The notes: generated by a model from the letters alone, not told the origin. 64,000 nt of DNA from Photobacterium frigidiphilum (GCF_003025615.1 NZ_PYMJ01000002.1:62001-126000), one strand, 5' to 3'. Positions 26,771-36,393 are shown, counted from the stretch's first letter. A program made the numbers and translations.

Positions 26771-28248
26771 CAGCGGCAACAGAAACAAACAAGGTGAAAA
26801 AGTCTTTTAAGATGCCTACGGTGTACACCATCTTATTCATTATAATCGGCTTGGTTGCGTTACTGACATGGATAATGCCAGCGGGTAAATACGATTATAT
26901 GGTGAACGGGACTGATCAGATCATTCCTGCTGCCGAAGTGCTGGACTATAGTGGAGGTGAGCGTTTATTACCGATCCCTGGTACGTATAATGAAATTGAG
27001 TCTACACCGCAGGGTTTCATTGATGTATTGATGGCCCCAATCAAAGGCTTCCATAAAGCCGTTGATGTTGCGTTATTTGTATTGGTGATTGGTGGCTTCT
27101 TAGCTGTGACCATGCGAACGGGTGCGATGGATTCAGGTGTTGCCGCTATTGTTCGTCGGTTTAAAGGCCGAGAGCAAATGATGATCCCAGTGTTAATCAC
27201 GCTTTTTGCTGTTGGTGGTTCGACTTACGGCATGGCGGAAGAAACCGTCGCCTTTTGGGCGGTAATATTGCCCGTTATGGCGGTAGCGGGTTATGACCGT
27301 ATGGTCGCTGCCGGTATTATTTTGCTCGGCTCTGGTGTAGGGGTGTTGTCATCTACTGTCAACCCATTTGCGACAGGTATTGCCTCGGGCTTTGCTGGTT
27401 TGCCCATTGGCGATGGTATTGGTTTGCGCTTGGTGCAGCTTGTCATTTTGATTGCACTGGCTTCATGGTATGTCATGCGTTATGCAGCCAAAGTCAAAGC
27501 AGATAAATCTGCCTCTGTATTGGCTGATATCGAATTTGACGATGAATTTTCGAAGATTAAAGAGGATTTGGGCGAGTTCACCACCAAACAAAAACTCACC
27601 ATGAGCGTATTCTTTGGTGCGTTCATGGTTATGATTTACGGGGTTATTCCTTGGGAAGACATGGGTATCACGGTTATCCCAACCTTGTGGTGGTGGTTTG
27701 ATGAGCTTTCTACACTATTTTTAGCATCTGCAATTTTGATTGCGGTTATTAACCGTATGTCAGAAGGTGATTTCATTAAAACCTTCTTAGAAGGTGCAAA
27801 AGATTTGATCGGCGTTGCGCTGGTGGTTGCTGTTGCGCGTGGTATTTACGTTGTGATGGATAATGGTGCCATTATTGATACCATTTTGAACTGGGCTGAA
27901 GGCGCGGTTACTGGTCTATCATCTGGTGTGTTTGTTGTGGTGACGTACTTGGTACATATTGTATTAAGCTTCTTCATTCCATCAACCTCTGGGCTGGCAA
28001 CTGTTTCAATGCCATTAATGGCACCTTTAGCTGACTTCTCGGGTATTGGGCGTGATTTGATCATTACGGCTTATCAATCAGCGAGTGGTTGGATCAATAT
28101 GTTTGCACCGACTGCGGGGCACTTGGTGGCTGGTCTGGCGTTAGCTAAAATACCTTATGAACGTTTCTTAAAGTGGGTAATGCCGTTTGTTGTCATGGTA
28201 TTTGTCGTGACTATCGTGATCCTATTTGCAGGGGCTGCGTTGTCATAA
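26767..28248 (+). CDS. YfcC-type membrane carrier (C4-dicarboxylate / amino acid carrier family)
   Basis: Inner-membrane protein of 493 residues with about 12 hydrophobic segments, in the YfcC/DcuC-like family (IT superfamily). Recognisable stretches are TVYTILFIIIGLVALLTWIMPAG-like entry, PIKGFHKAVDVALFVLVIGGF, and the conserved loop STYGMAEETVAFW with FIPSTSGLATVSMPLMAPLAD. Members are linked to arginine, ornithine or dicarboxylate exchange, but the substrate here is not certain. It is translationally coupled to the dipeptidase and probably carries a product or peptide. A terminator follows. Confidence 0.85.
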   Translation: MTAATETNKVKKSFKMPTVYTILFIIIGLVALLTWIMPAGKYDYMVNGTDQIIPAAEVLDYSGGERLLPIPGTYNEIESTPQGFIDVLMAPIKGFHKAVDVALFVLVIGGFLAVTMRTGAMDSGVAAIVRRFKGREQMMIPVLITLFAVGGSTYGMAEETVAFWAVILPVMAVAGYDRMVAAGIILLGSGVGVLSSTVNPFATGIASGFAGLPIGDGIGLRLVQLVILIALASWYVMRYAAKVKADKSASVLADIEFDDEFSKIKEDLGEFTTKQKLTMSVFFGAFMVMIYGVIPWEDMGITVIPTLWWWFDELSTLFLASAILIAVINRMSEGDFIKTFLEGAKDLIGVALVVAVARGIYVVMDNGAIIDTILNWAEGAVTGLSSGVFVVVTYLVHIVLSFFIPSTSGLATVSMPLMAPLADFSGIGRDLIITAYQSASGWINMFAPTAGHLVAGLALAKIPYERFLKWVMPFVVMVFVVTIVILFAGAALS

Positions 28249-28333
28249 TCAATCGGTAAGCGTTGTTTATAAGTGCAGTTCGTAACTGTTGTTCATAAAC
28301 ATTGTTTGCTGGATTTTTTGTACAATAATTGTG

Positions 28334-28377
28334 AGAGGTGAATTTCGGAGGGCTAATCTTCGGTATTCACCTCTTTT
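28334..28377 (+). terminator. Terminator after the YfcC-type gene
   Basis: AGAGGTGAAT and ATTCACCTCT pair perfectly over a 21-nt loop, then a short T-run (TTTT). The loop is long but the stem is strong. Confidence 0.7.
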
Positions 28378-28456
28378 CTATTATAATGATCGAATCAAAA
28401 CGCGTTAGAACTCAGATCTAGCGATAAAGAAAGCAGAGTAGCTAACAGGATCGATA

Positions 28457-28750
28457 ATGGAATTAGAGTTTGTCGCGAAAGCACTAAAAGAGTTAGGCCA
28501 TCCTACACGGCTGTTTATTTTTAAACATCTGGTTAAATCGGGTCATGACGGGTTACCTGTTGGGCGATTACAGGAAGAGTTATCTATTCCTGGGTCAACT
28601 TTATCGCACCACATCTCCAGTTTAATGTCTGCAGGTTTAGTAAAACAACACCGAGACGGACGTACATTATACTGTCTTCCACAATATGATGTTTTAGAGG
28701 GCGTAATCGGTTTTCTACAAGATGAATGTTGCAGTACGCCCACAGAATAA
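28457..28750 (+). CDS. Small ArsR-type winged-helix regulator
   Basis: A 97-residue ArsR/SmtB-type repressor that fills one winged helix domain, with recognition helix STLSHHISSLMSAGLV and the wing RDGRTLYCLP. The usual metal-binding ELCVCDL motif is absent; the only cysteines are C64-type YCLP and a CC pair near the C terminus (DECCSTP). It may sense redox state or a metal through these, or nothing known. It lies alone between the YfcC operon and a convergent binding-protein gene, so its target is unclear. Confidence 0.82.
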   Translation: MELEFVAKALKELGHPTRLFIFKHLVKSGHDGLPVGRLQEELSIPGSTLSHHISSLMSAGLVKQHRDGRTLYCLPQYDVLEGVIGFLQDECCSTPTE

Positions 28751-28782
28751 AATATTTGCCCGATTGTTACGGTCGTCGATAA

Positions 28783-30510
28783 TTAAGGTGCAGCTTTGAT
28801 ATCAACCGATTCCATCGCGACTGGTTTTAGCGCCAATACATGTAATAAACGTTCTGGTGCTTGCGGCCATACAAGTGGGCTTGCTTTGGGGTTTTCTTCA
28901 TTAAACCACCCTGTAAATCGTTGCGTGTTGTACTGGAAAAACTGCACCGTGTTATACAGAGGTACTGTGATTTGTTTACTGGCAACGATATTATTGAGAT
29001 CGTAAATAATAGCCTGACGTTTCTCTGGCGTTGAAGCTATCGGGAATTGTGCCAGCAACTCATCTATTTTTGTGTTTTTGTAGAAATGTTTGGCATAGCG
29101 AGGGTATTGCGGTGCTTGATAAACACTATTAAATGCCGAGTCAAAATACTTATAGGGTGTAGGGCCTTGTGGGTAATTCGTTAAAGCCGCCGTATAATCA
29201 CCCGCACTTAGCCTTTCATTAAATTCTCTAAAATCTACCTGTAGTGTGCTAACTTTAATGCCTACTTCTTGCAGCATGTCAGCAAGGAGTAAAGCGGTGG
29301 TATCAAAATCAGACCACCCATTCGGTGTCAAGATTGTTAATTCGAGTGCTTTGCCCGACGGTAAATCTCGCCAGCCATCATTATTACCGTCTCTAACATG
29401 CAGTTCATCTAATAACTTTTTGGCCAGCAAAGGGGTATAGCGCATGTATTGTTGATACTTTTCATTGCTCAATGGATCTTCCCATTGCTCAAAATCTTGG
29501 CTCATGCCTGATGCTAAGTGTGACACTTCCCCCTGACCGAATGCCGCTATATCAATCAAAAATTGACGACGAATGCTCATCGAAATCGCACGACGAAATT
29601 CGACGTGGCTGATTAATGCCTGTAATTCCGGATCGGCTGCTTTGAAATTGAAAAATAAACTGATGGTGCTCGCAGGGGGCAACCAATATTTAAAATGGGG
29701 CGAAAAAGAGGCGTAGTTGCGTTCTATATCAGGAATGAACGACCCAGTCCAGTCAAACTCTCCGGTCATGATTCGAGATATGAAATCGTCATTATTGATG
29801 ACTTTAGGGTAGCGAAGGCAATCAATGTGCCTTTGTTCTGCTTGCCAGTAAAAGCGGTTTTTACACTGCAAATAGCCACTTTGGTTTAAGGATTCAATCG
29901 ATGTAAACGGACCCGTTCCAATTGGGGTTGGGTTTGCGTATCGAAGTGGATCAGCAATGAGTTCCCATTGGTGTTGAGGAACAATAGGGAGTAATACTAA
30001 TGTAAACGCGATTAGGGCATTGGGTTTGTTTAGTTTGATGTAGATTTCATTAGCACTTTTTTTATTTACCGACTTTATCCATTTGTTTATGCCGTGTGAA
30101 TCAAGTGCTGGAAATTTTTGGACTAGTGAAAATGAAAATAGAACGTCATCGACGGTAAAGGGGTGCCCATCAGACCACTGAACGCCTTCACGCAGGGTAA
30201 AACTAATGCCACTAAGGTCATTATCAAGCTTGTAGTTTGTTGCGAGTCGGTATTCTGGTTGGTTATTCTGTCGGGTATTAAAAATAATCATAGGTTCAAA
30301 AATGAACTCATGTGTCGTTGGCATACTAGACGTTGAATAAGGGTTAAAATTTGCAACTATCTGATCTTTATACTCAGGAACAAGGGTAAGAATAGTGTTC
30401 TTTTTAACGCCATCTTCTTGCGCTAGAACAATATTGGAAAAGATAGATAAAAGAAGGGATAACAGCGAGAAAATAACGCGAACGTTCAGTTGAAATGATA
30501 ATTGAAACAT
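28783..30510 (-). CDS. Orphan family-5 solute-binding protein, similar to chitin-oligosaccharide binding protein
   Basis: A 575-residue periplasmic binding protein of the peptide/oligosaccharide family 5. A signal peptide ends near SNIVLAQ (about 31). The sequence follows the Vibrio chitin-oligosaccharide binding protein CBP in many places: HEFIFEPMIIFN, WSDGHPFTVDDV, INNDDFISRIMTGEFDW, and the C-terminal RFTGWFNEENPKASP with PERLLHVLALKP. No ABC permease or ATPase gene is adjacent, so it may act as a sensor partner (as CBP does with ChiS) or use a distant transporter. A decayed copy of its N-terminal third lies just upstream. Confidence 0.85.
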   Translation of the reverse strand: MFQLSFQLNVRVIFSLLSLLLSIFSNIVLAQEDGVKKNTILTLVPEYKDQIVANFNPYSTSSMPTTHEFIFEPMIIFNTRQNNQPEYRLATNYKLDNDLSGISFTLREGVQWSDGHPFTVDDVLFSFSLVQKFPALDSHGINKWIKSVNKKSANEIYIKLNKPNALIAFTLVLLPIVPQHQWELIADPLRYANPTPIGTGPFTSIESLNQSGYLQCKNRFYWQAEQRHIDCLRYPKVINNDDFISRIMTGEFDWTGSFIPDIERNYASFSPHFKYWLPPASTISLFFNFKAADPELQALISHVEFRRAISMSIRRQFLIDIAAFGQGEVSHLASGMSQDFEQWEDPLSNEKYQQYMRYTPLLAKKLLDELHVRDGNNDGWRDLPSGKALELTILTPNGWSDFDTTALLLADMLQEVGIKVSTLQVDFREFNERLSAGDYTAALTNYPQGPTPYKYFDSAFNSVYQAPQYPRYAKHFYKNTKIDELLAQFPIASTPEKRQAIIYDLNNIVASKQITVPLYNTVQFFQYNTQRFTGWFNEENPKASPLVWPQAPERLLHVLALKPVAMESVDIKAAP

Positions 30511-30599
30511 ATACTAACCTAATACAGCTAACAACAAGACAAAAACATGCCGTATCATTAATTTACAGTATGCACAAAGTGTTGGCAAATAGTGCTACG

Positions 30600-31140
30600 T
30601 GAGTATTGTGGTGCCACAGGAAGTAACACAAGTGTAAACAAAGCTGGGGTATAGGGCTTATTTAGTTTGATGTAGATCCCGTTTGAACCCTGTTTTTTTA
30701 CTGACTTTACCCATTGGTTTATGCCATGTGAATCAAGTGCTGGATATTTTTGACCTGTGGAAATGAAAACAAAATATCATCAACAGTAAAGGGTTTTCCT
30801 TCGCCCCATTGAACACCCTCTAGTAGGGTAAAAAGTACGCCGCTTAACTCATCATCAAGCTTGTAGCCTATAACGAGCCGATATTCTGGTTGATTGTTCT
30901 GTTGGATATTAAAAATAAGTTGTGGTTAAAACGTGAACTCACACGTCATTGACATGCTAGGCATTGAGTAAGGGGTGAAATTTGCAATTATCTGAACTTT
31001 ATACTGAGAAATAAGGGTAAGAACAGTGCTCTTTCTACCACCTTCTTCTTGTGCCAGAACAATATTGGAAAGCTAGATAAGAGAAGGAGTAACAGCGAGG
31101 AAACAACACGAAAGTTCAGTTGGAATGATAATTGAAACAT
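30600..31140 (-). pseudogene. Decayed partial duplicate of the CBP-like binding protein
   Basis: The minus strand from the ATG at 31138-31140 matches the first 170 or so codons of the 28783-30510 gene (start MFQLSFQLN, then QNNQPEYRL and FTVDDILFSF recognisable). The copy carries frameshifts (one near codon 25, one near codon 125) and an in-frame stop in place of the Glu in the FEP motif. Similarity continues about 45 bp upstream of both start codons (CTAATAC, ACAACAAGACAAAAACATG). It therefore arose by tandem duplication of the promoter and 5' part, followed by decay. The rest of 31141-31408 is the promoter region of the next operon. Confidence 0.88.
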
Positions 31141-31408
31141 ATACCAACCTAATACCGCCAACAACAAGACAAAAACATGTCATTTCAATATTCTAATTTA
31201 CAGCCTGCTCAATACCTTGAGAAATAACACCAGATACGTATTTGCGGGTAAATATTCGCTTTGACTGAATATTCATACCAAACCCATAAAGTTAACAAAA
31301 TGTTGCCTATTGTGTTTTGTGGTGATACCTTCGTGAATGTGCTTGTAAAACCGACAAACATTTTGCGAGCAATTTCTCGATTTTATGGAGCTACAGGAGT
31401 TAGCGCAC

Positions 31409-32179
31409 ATGACAGATGTAGTGGCGCTTGAAGTAAAGGACTTACATAAATCTTTTGGTCAGAATGAAGTCTTAAAAGGGATTTCGTTGACGGCTCACCG
31501 AGGTGATGTGATCTCTATTATTGGATCGTCAGGCTCTGGTAAAAGTACCTTTCTTCGATGTGTCAATTTGTTAGAAATTCCGACTCAGGGTGAAATTTGG
31601 GTTAATGGCGAACTCATTCAAATGAAGAATAATCGTCGTGGTGAATTTCTACCGGTTGATGAAAAGCAAGTTCAACGTATTCGTTCCCGTTTAGCAATGG
31701 TTTTTCAAGGGTTCAATTTATGGTCGCACATGACAGTGCTGGGTAATGTCATTGAAGCTCCTATTCATGTTTTGGGCGTGCCTAAAGCAGAAGCCATTGA
31801 AAAGGCAGAAGCACTTTTAAAGAAAGTGGGTCTTTATGAACGACGTCATTATTATCCTGGCCATTTATCGGGTGGACAGCAACAACGTGCAGCGATAGCT
31901 CGCGCATTGGCGGTAGACCCTGAAGTGATGCTTTTTGATGAACCCACCTCTGCGCTTGATCCTGAATTAGTCGGGGAAGTATTAGGGGTAATGCAAGATT
32001 TGGCGCAAGAAGGCCGTACAATGTTAGTGGTTACCCACGAAATGGCGTTTGCCCGTGATGTATCAAATCAAGTGATGTTTTTACATCAAGGTATTGTTGA
32101 AGAACAAGGTCATCCTGAAAAGTTATTCACAAATCCAGAATCAGAACGATTAAAAAAGTTTATCTCTTCAATTTATTAG
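31409..32179 (+). CDS. Basic amino acid ABC transporter, ATP-binding subunit (HisP-like)
   Basis: ATPase subunit (256 residues) of a polar amino acid importer. It has Walker A GSSGSGKST (residues 39-47), Q-loop VFQGFNLWSHM, signature LSGGQQQRAAIARAL, Walker B VMLFDEPTSALDPE and the H-loop VTHEM. It resembles HisP/AotP. I chose the ATG at 31409 because ACAGGAG is 9 nt upstream; the frame also contains an ATG at 31385 without a good ribosome site. Gene order (ATPase, binding protein, two permeases) equals E. coli artPIQM. Cytoplasmic face of the inner membrane. A TTGACT box with a TGAATATTCA dyad lies at 31261-31275. Confidence 0.93.
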   Translation: MTDVVALEVKDLHKSFGQNEVLKGISLTAHRGDVISIIGSSGSGKSTFLRCVNLLEIPTQGEIWVNGELIQMKNNRRGEFLPVDEKQVQRIRSRLAMVFQGFNLWSHMTVLGNVIEAPIHVLGVPKAEAIEKAEALLKKVGLYERRHYYPGHLSGGQQQRAAIARALAVDPEVMLFDEPTSALDPELVGEVLGVMQDLAQEGRTMLVVTHEMAFARDVSNQVMFLHQGIVEEQGHPEKLFTNPESERLKKFISSIY

Positions 32180-32302
32180 AGGTGAATGTTTGTACATGAA
32201 TATTAGATAGCTAATTGAATACATTTGTAAAATAAATAACAAGATGGCTGCTGAACGATGTTGGGGCATGCAGCAGACAGTAAATATCATAGGAGAAGTA
32301 AG

Positions 32303-33079
32303 ATGAAAAAATGGATTTTAGCAGCAGCAATGGTTTCGGCACTGGGTGCAACATCTTTACAAGCTAAAGAGTATAAAGAAGTACGTTTTGGTATTGAAGG
32401 TGCTTACCCTCCATTTAGCTGGACCGAGCCAAGCGGCGAGCTGAAAGGCTTTGATGTTGATATGGCTAATGCACTTTGTAAAGAACTTCAAACGAAGTGT
32501 AAGATCGTTGCTCAAGACTGGGACGGCATTATTCCTTCTCTACTTGCACGTAAATATGATGCAATTATTGCTGCAATGTCGATCACTGAAGAACGTAAGA
32601 AAAAAATTGATTTTACCGGTAAATACGCACTTATCCCGAACAAGTATGTTGCTAAAAAAGGCACTGAAATCGACTTCACGAAAGAGGGCTTAAAAGGTGT
32701 GAAAATTGGTGTTCAGCGTGCGACAACACACGATAAATACCTGACCGATAACTTTGGTGATTCTGTCACTATTGTTCGTTACGGTTCTTTTGATGATGCT
32801 TATCTTGATCTTAAAGCGGGTCGTATTGCCACCGTATTAGGTGATGCTTCTGCACTAGAAGAAGGTTTGATTAATAAAGAAGGTGGTGAAGGGTATGAGT
32901 TTATTGGCCCTTCGCTAACCGATCCTAAATGGTTTGGTGAAGGCTTTGGTATTGCATTACGCAAGCAAGACAAAGAGCTAACCAAGAAGCTAGATGCAGC
33001 AATTATCTCACTACGTGAAAAAGGTATTTACCAAGAAATTGCGGCTAAGTACTTTGCTTATGATGTTTACGGGCAGTAA
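32303..33079 (+). CDS. Basic amino acid ABC transporter, periplasmic binding protein
   Basis: A 258-residue family-3 binding protein resembling ArgT/HisJ. The signal peptide is MKKWILAAAMVSALGATSLQA, with cleavage before KEYKEV. The mature protein has FGIEGAYPPFSW, the acidic-residue pocket GFDVDMANAL, and AMSITEERKKKIDFT typical of arginine/lysine/histidine/ornithine binders. The start at 32303 has AGGAG 7 nt upstream and gives the signal peptide; an earlier in-frame ATG at 32258 does not. A stem-loop separates it from the permease genes and probably lets it be made in excess. Confidence 0.92.
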   Translation: MKKWILAAAMVSALGATSLQAKEYKEVRFGIEGAYPPFSWTEPSGELKGFDVDMANALCKELQTKCKIVAQDWDGIIPSLLARKYDAIIAAMSITEERKKKIDFTGKYALIPNKYVAKKGTEIDFTKEGLKGVKIGVQRATTHDKYLTDNFGDSVTIVRYGSFDDAYLDLKAGRIATVLGDASALEEGLINKEGGEGYEFIGPSLTDPKWFGEGFGIALRKQDKELTKKLDAAIISLREKGIYQEIAAKYFAYDVYGQ

Positions 33080-33104
33080 AGCGTCAAAGGGACGAGTTTC
33101 GAGA

Positions 33105-33132
33105 GGCGAGTAAAAGTTACTTATTACTCGCC
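33105..33132 (+). other. Intercistronic hairpin after the binding-protein gene
   Basis: GGCGAGTAA and TTACTCGCC form a perfect 9-bp stem with a 10-nt loop and no T-run. This is the place where such structures protect the upstream message against 3' decay. Confidence 0.7.
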
Positions 33133-33162
33133 CCTAGTTTCTCTCTATAAAGGAGCAACCTT

Positions 33163-33903
33163 TTGTTAGATTTAAAAGGATATGAATGGGCATTGGCAGA
33201 AGGTGCTTGGGTAACAGTCCAGGTTGCGTTGTTGTCACTCTTATTCGCAGTCATCTTAGGTATGCTTGGTGCGTTGGCAAAACTATCTCCATACCGTTGG
33301 GCAAGAGCCATTGCCACCATCTATACCACAGTCATCCGTGGTATTCCTGATCTAGTATTGATGATGCTGATTTTTTTCGGTGGGCAAATGCTGCTCAACA
33401 ATAGTTTGTATAGTATCAATGAATGGTTTAATGAATATTTTACATCCAGCGATCCAACCCATGAGTGGACGGCCTACTTACCTGACTATATTGAGATAAG
33501 CCCTTTTATCGCAGGTGTAGTAACCATAGGTTTTATTTTTGGTGCTTATATGGCAGAAACGTTCCGTGGTGCAATATTGGCTGTCGATAAAGGGGAGCTT
33601 GAAGCTGGCAAAGCGTATGGCATGAGCAGTTTTAAGTCGTTCCATCGAATTCTATTACCGCAAATGATCCGTCATGCGTTACCGGGTTTTGGTAATAACT
33701 GGTTAGTACTACTCAAAACAACGGCACTGGTATCGATTATTGGTTTAGACGACATGGTACGTAAAGGGTCGTTGGCAGCTGGCGCAACGCAAATGCCATT
33801 TACCTTTTATATGACCATCGCGGTTGTTTTCTTATTGTTCACTACATTGTCTACATCAGCACTTAAGTGGGTTGAGCGTCGATTTAGCATTCATACGAGG
33901 TAA
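33163..33903 (+). CDS. Basic amino acid ABC transporter, permease (HisQ-like)
   Basis: Inner-membrane permease of 246 residues with about five helices. It carries the coupling motif EAGKAYGMSSFKSFHRILLPQMIRHALPG used by the ATPase. The start is a TTG at 33163 with AAGGAG at a correct 7-nt distance; no better ATG exists before the first membrane segment. The next permease starts 3 bp after its stop codon. Works with the ATPase and binding protein upstream. Confidence 0.91.
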   Translation: MLDLKGYEWALAEGAWVTVQVALLSLLFAVILGMLGALAKLSPYRWARAIATIYTTVIRGIPDLVLMMLIFFGGQMLLNNSLYSINEWFNEYFTSSDPTHEWTAYLPDYIEISPFIAGVVTIGFIFGAYMAETFRGAILAVDKGELEAGKAYGMSSFKSFHRILLPQMIRHALPGFGNNWLVLLKTTALVSIIGLDDMVRKGSLAAGATQMPFTFYMTIAVVFLLFTTLSTSALKWVERRFSIHTR

Positions 33904-33906
33904 GAT

Positions 33907-34584
33907 ATGGACTTTAGTATTCTTTTAGAAAGCTGGGATCTTTACCTTGATGGGTTTATCACCACGGTGTGGATGGTCGCGGTTGCACTGGTTGTGGGAT
34001 TAATCATTGCCATACCTGTCGGCATTGCACGCAACAGTAAAAATCCGATGATTTATTTTCCTGCTTGGGCTTATATTTATTTCTTCCGCGGTACGCCTTT
34101 ATTAATCCAGCTGTATCTTGTGTATTACGGATTAAGTCAGCTTATTGAGGTGCAAGGTACAGTGTGGCAAGAAGCATGGTTTTGTGCGCTTTTTGTCTTT
34201 ATTTTAAATACAGCCGCTTATACTTCAGAGATTATCCGAGGGGCAATTAATAGCTTACCTAAAGGTGAAATTGAAGCTGCAAAAGCGTATGGAATGAGTA
34301 CACCACTAGCATTCCGCCGTATTATTTTACCCAGTGCGATGCGCCGAGCATTACCAGCATACAGTAACGAAGTGATTTTCATGGTTCATGGTTCTGCAGT
34401 GGCAGGTATCGTAACCATTGTTGATTTAACGGGTGCGGCTCGTATCGTTAACTCGCGTTATTATGCGCCATTTGAATCTTACCTTTTTGCAGGTATGTGC
34501 TACATGGTACTTACATTTACTATTATCTGGGGCTTTAAAAAGTTAGAGCAACATTGGCTACAACACTTAAGACCGATTGTGTAA
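33907..34584 (+). CDS. Basic amino acid ABC transporter, second permease (HisM-like)
   Basis: The second permease of the importer (225 residues), with the FFRGTPLLIQLYLVYYGL entry and the coupling motif EIEAAKAYGMSTPLAFRRIILPSAMRRALPAYS. It forms the heteromeric channel with the previous gene product. It ends the operon; a strong terminator lies about 40 bp downstream. Confidence 0.92.
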   Translation: MDFSILLESWDLYLDGFITTVWMVAVALVVGLIIAIPVGIARNSKNPMIYFPAWAYIYFFRGTPLLIQLYLVYYGLSQLIEVQGTVWQEAWFCALFVFILNTAAYTSEIIRGAINSLPKGEIEAAKAYGMSTPLAFRRIILPSAMRRALPAYSNEVIFMVHGSAVAGIVTIVDLTGAARIVNSRYYAPFESYLFAGMCYMVLTFTIIWGFKKLEQHWLQHLRPIV

Positions 34585-34622
34585 ACACGCTGTCTTATTA
34601 GATTAATACAGATTATTAGATG

Positions 34623-34666
34623 AGCCCAGATGTTCCCGTTACTAACGGACACGTCTGGGCTTTTTT
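34623..34666. terminator. Terminator of the amino acid ABC operon
   Basis: AGCCCAGA...TCTGGGCT with an inner CCGTTACTAACGG stem, followed by six T. It sits between two convergent genes and probably serves both. Confidence 0.9.
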
Positions 34667-34671
34667 GTTAA

Positions 34672-35322
34672 CTACAGCGCGACGTTATCGTATAAATTGA
34701 TGTTTGTTAATACCGCCACTTCATCAATGTATTGGCGTACTTGTGTTGGGAATACAAGCCCTTTAACGACGGTTAAGTTGCGTAAAGAAGGGAACAGATT
34801 CACATCGTCATACGTTAGATTGTTATCACGTTCAGATGGCAAAATTAACCAATCGAGTTCCGTTAATACTGCATTCAATGCTGTGATATATTGTGCGGAA
34901 TGTGAAAAAGCATCATCAAATGATTCATCAATTGTTGCTGACTTTTTCTTGTGGAACCACTCTTTAGCTTCTTGGCACTGAAATTCAGGTAAATCAATTT
35001 TTAGCCAACGAGGGTAAAGCAATAAGCTACTGTATGGGCGGGTTTTCTTTGACCATTGTGCGATCTTATTTGCATCCACGCTTTGCCCTAAAGCAGGTTT
35101 GCCATCGATCTGATCGATGTAAGCTGCAATATCAAGGCTCTCTGCCATGTAACTGCCATCAGGCTTTTGTAAAATAGGGACTAAGTTAGCACCGACTTTC
35201 TCAATACGCGCTTCAATATCGTGATTTTGTAAGGCAACGAATTCAATGCTAGCTTTTTTATAACCGGCAACCATCATCGCTTTTATACAAAACGGACAAT
35301 GATCAAAAATAAATAATTTCAT
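34672..35322 (-). CDS. grxB: Glutaredoxin 2 (GST-like glutaredoxin)
   Basis: A 216-residue monomeric glutaredoxin of the GrxB class, which reduces protein disulfides with glutathione. The active site CPFC is at residues 9-12 (MKLFIFDHCPFCIKA). The thioredoxin fold (1-75, with VPILQKPDG and ESLDIAAYID) is followed by an all-helical GST-like domain. I place the start at the ATG at 35322, which has AGGAA upstream and gives the normal length; the frame extends 16 codons further without a ribosome site. xthA lies 75 bp upstream on the same strand. Confidence 0.93.
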   Translation of the reverse strand: MKLFIFDHCPFCIKAMMVAGYKKASIEFVALQNHDIEARIEKVGANLVPILQKPDGSYMAESLDIAAYIDQIDGKPALGQSVDANKIAQWSKKTRPYSSLLLYPRWLKIDLPEFQCQEAKEWFHKKKSATIDESFDDAFSHSAQYITALNAVLTELDWLILPSERDNNLTYDDVNLFPSLRNLTVVKGLVFPTQVRQYIDEVAVLTNINLYDNVAL

Positions 35323-35397
35323 GGGCTTTCCTACGAGTGCTGAAGAGAAAAGGTGCAAGCTTGTTTTCACGAGCTTGCACTGAAGATCGAAGATGAT

Positions 35398-36204
35398 TTA
35401 TTTAAATGTTGACCATATAGGCGCGTGATCAGATGGCTTCTCAATACCACGTAATTCGTAGTCAATGCCAGCATCGATACAACGCGCAGCAAGCGATGGT
35501 GTAGCAAGTACAACATCAATACGTAAACCACGGTTATCGACAAAACCTTTTGAGCGATAGTCGAACCACGAGAATTGGTCATCTACGTCGGGGTGTAACT
35601 GACGGAACGTATCGGTGAATCCCCAGTCCATTAAGGTTTTTAGCCATTCACGTTCAATCAGCTGAAATGAACATTTTCCGGTTTTTAACCAGCGCTTGGC
35701 ATTGGCAGGGCCGATACCGATATCTAAGTCAATCGGACTAATATTAATGTCACCCATCACAATCACTTCTTCTTCGTTAGTATGGTGAGTGTTTAAGTAA
35801 TTCATTAAATCAGCATAAAACTTTTCTTTCGCTGGGAATTTTGTTTCGTGGCTCAGGTTTTCACCTTGTGGGAAATAGCCATTTAACACCGTCACTTTCT
35901 TGCCATCTTCTTGTTCAAAGGTCGCCATGATCATGCGACGTTGCGCATCTTCATCATCAGTTGGAAATCCCTTTTGAACGTTAATTGGCTCTTGTTTACA
36001 CAACATAGCCACACCGTAATGGGCTTTTTGACCATGGTGATAAACTTTGTAGCCCATGGCTTCAACATCAGCTAATGGAAAGGCTTCATCATGTACTTTG
36101 ATTTCTTGTAGACCAATTACATCGGGTTGGTGCTTTTCAATCAAAGCTTGAAGTTGGTGAAGACGAGCGCGAAGACCATTAATATTAAATGAGATGACTT
36201 TCAT
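35398..36204 (-). CDS. xthA: Exodeoxyribonuclease III
   Basis: AP endonuclease and 3'-5' exonuclease of base excision repair, 268 residues. Motifs of the endonuclease/exonuclease/phosphatase fold are all present: the opening [14 protein letters not shown], the metal ligand [28 protein letters not shown] with the catalytic Asp/Asn, and the C-terminal LRIDVVLAT and [15 protein letters not shown]. No unusual features. A family inverted repeat lies 60 bp upstream. Confidence 0.96.
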   Translation of the reverse strand: MKVISFNINGLRARLHQLQALIEKHQPDVIGLQEIKVHDEAFPLADVEAMGYKVYHHGQKAHYGVAMLCKQEPINVQKGFPTDDEDAQRRMIMATFEQEDGKKVTVLNGYFPQGENLSHETKFPAKEKFYADLMNYLNTHHTNEEEVIVMGDINISPIDLDIGIGPANAKRWLKTGKCSFQLIEREWLKTLMDWGFTDTFRQLHPDVDDQFSWFDYRSKGFVDNRGLRIDVVLATPSLAARCIDAGIDYELRGIEKPSDHAPIWSTFK

Positions 36205-36264
36205 GTTCTAAATTCCAATTATTATGAGCTTGTTAACTGGTGATTCTCGATATTAGCATACCCC

Positions 36265-36297
36265 CTTGAAGTACTGTTATACCTAAGCTACTTCAAG
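36265..36297. repeat. Inverted repeat, dispersed Vibrionaceae-type element
   Basis: CTTGAAGTA and TACTTCAAG form a perfect 9-bp stem around a 15-nt loop containing TATACCTAAG. A related text occurs at 22310. Such short palindromic units are common between genes in this family. Confidence 0.5.
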
Positions 36298-36393
36298 ATG
36301 GCTTACTGAACGTCAAGCTCTCTACTTTCACATCAAGTGCCCAGAGGACGTTTGATGTGAAAGGGAATAAGGTAATTGGAGGGCGAGTGTCTA

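Noticed and set aside
30511..31200. Mobile element as the cause of the decayed binding-protein copy
   Set aside because: No transposase, terminal inverted repeats or target duplications; a simple tandem duplication explains it.
31266..31275. TGAATATTCA as an ArgR box for the basic amino acid ABC operon
   Set aside because: The ArgR consensus needs four more bases between the half sites, and no second box at the usual distance is visible.
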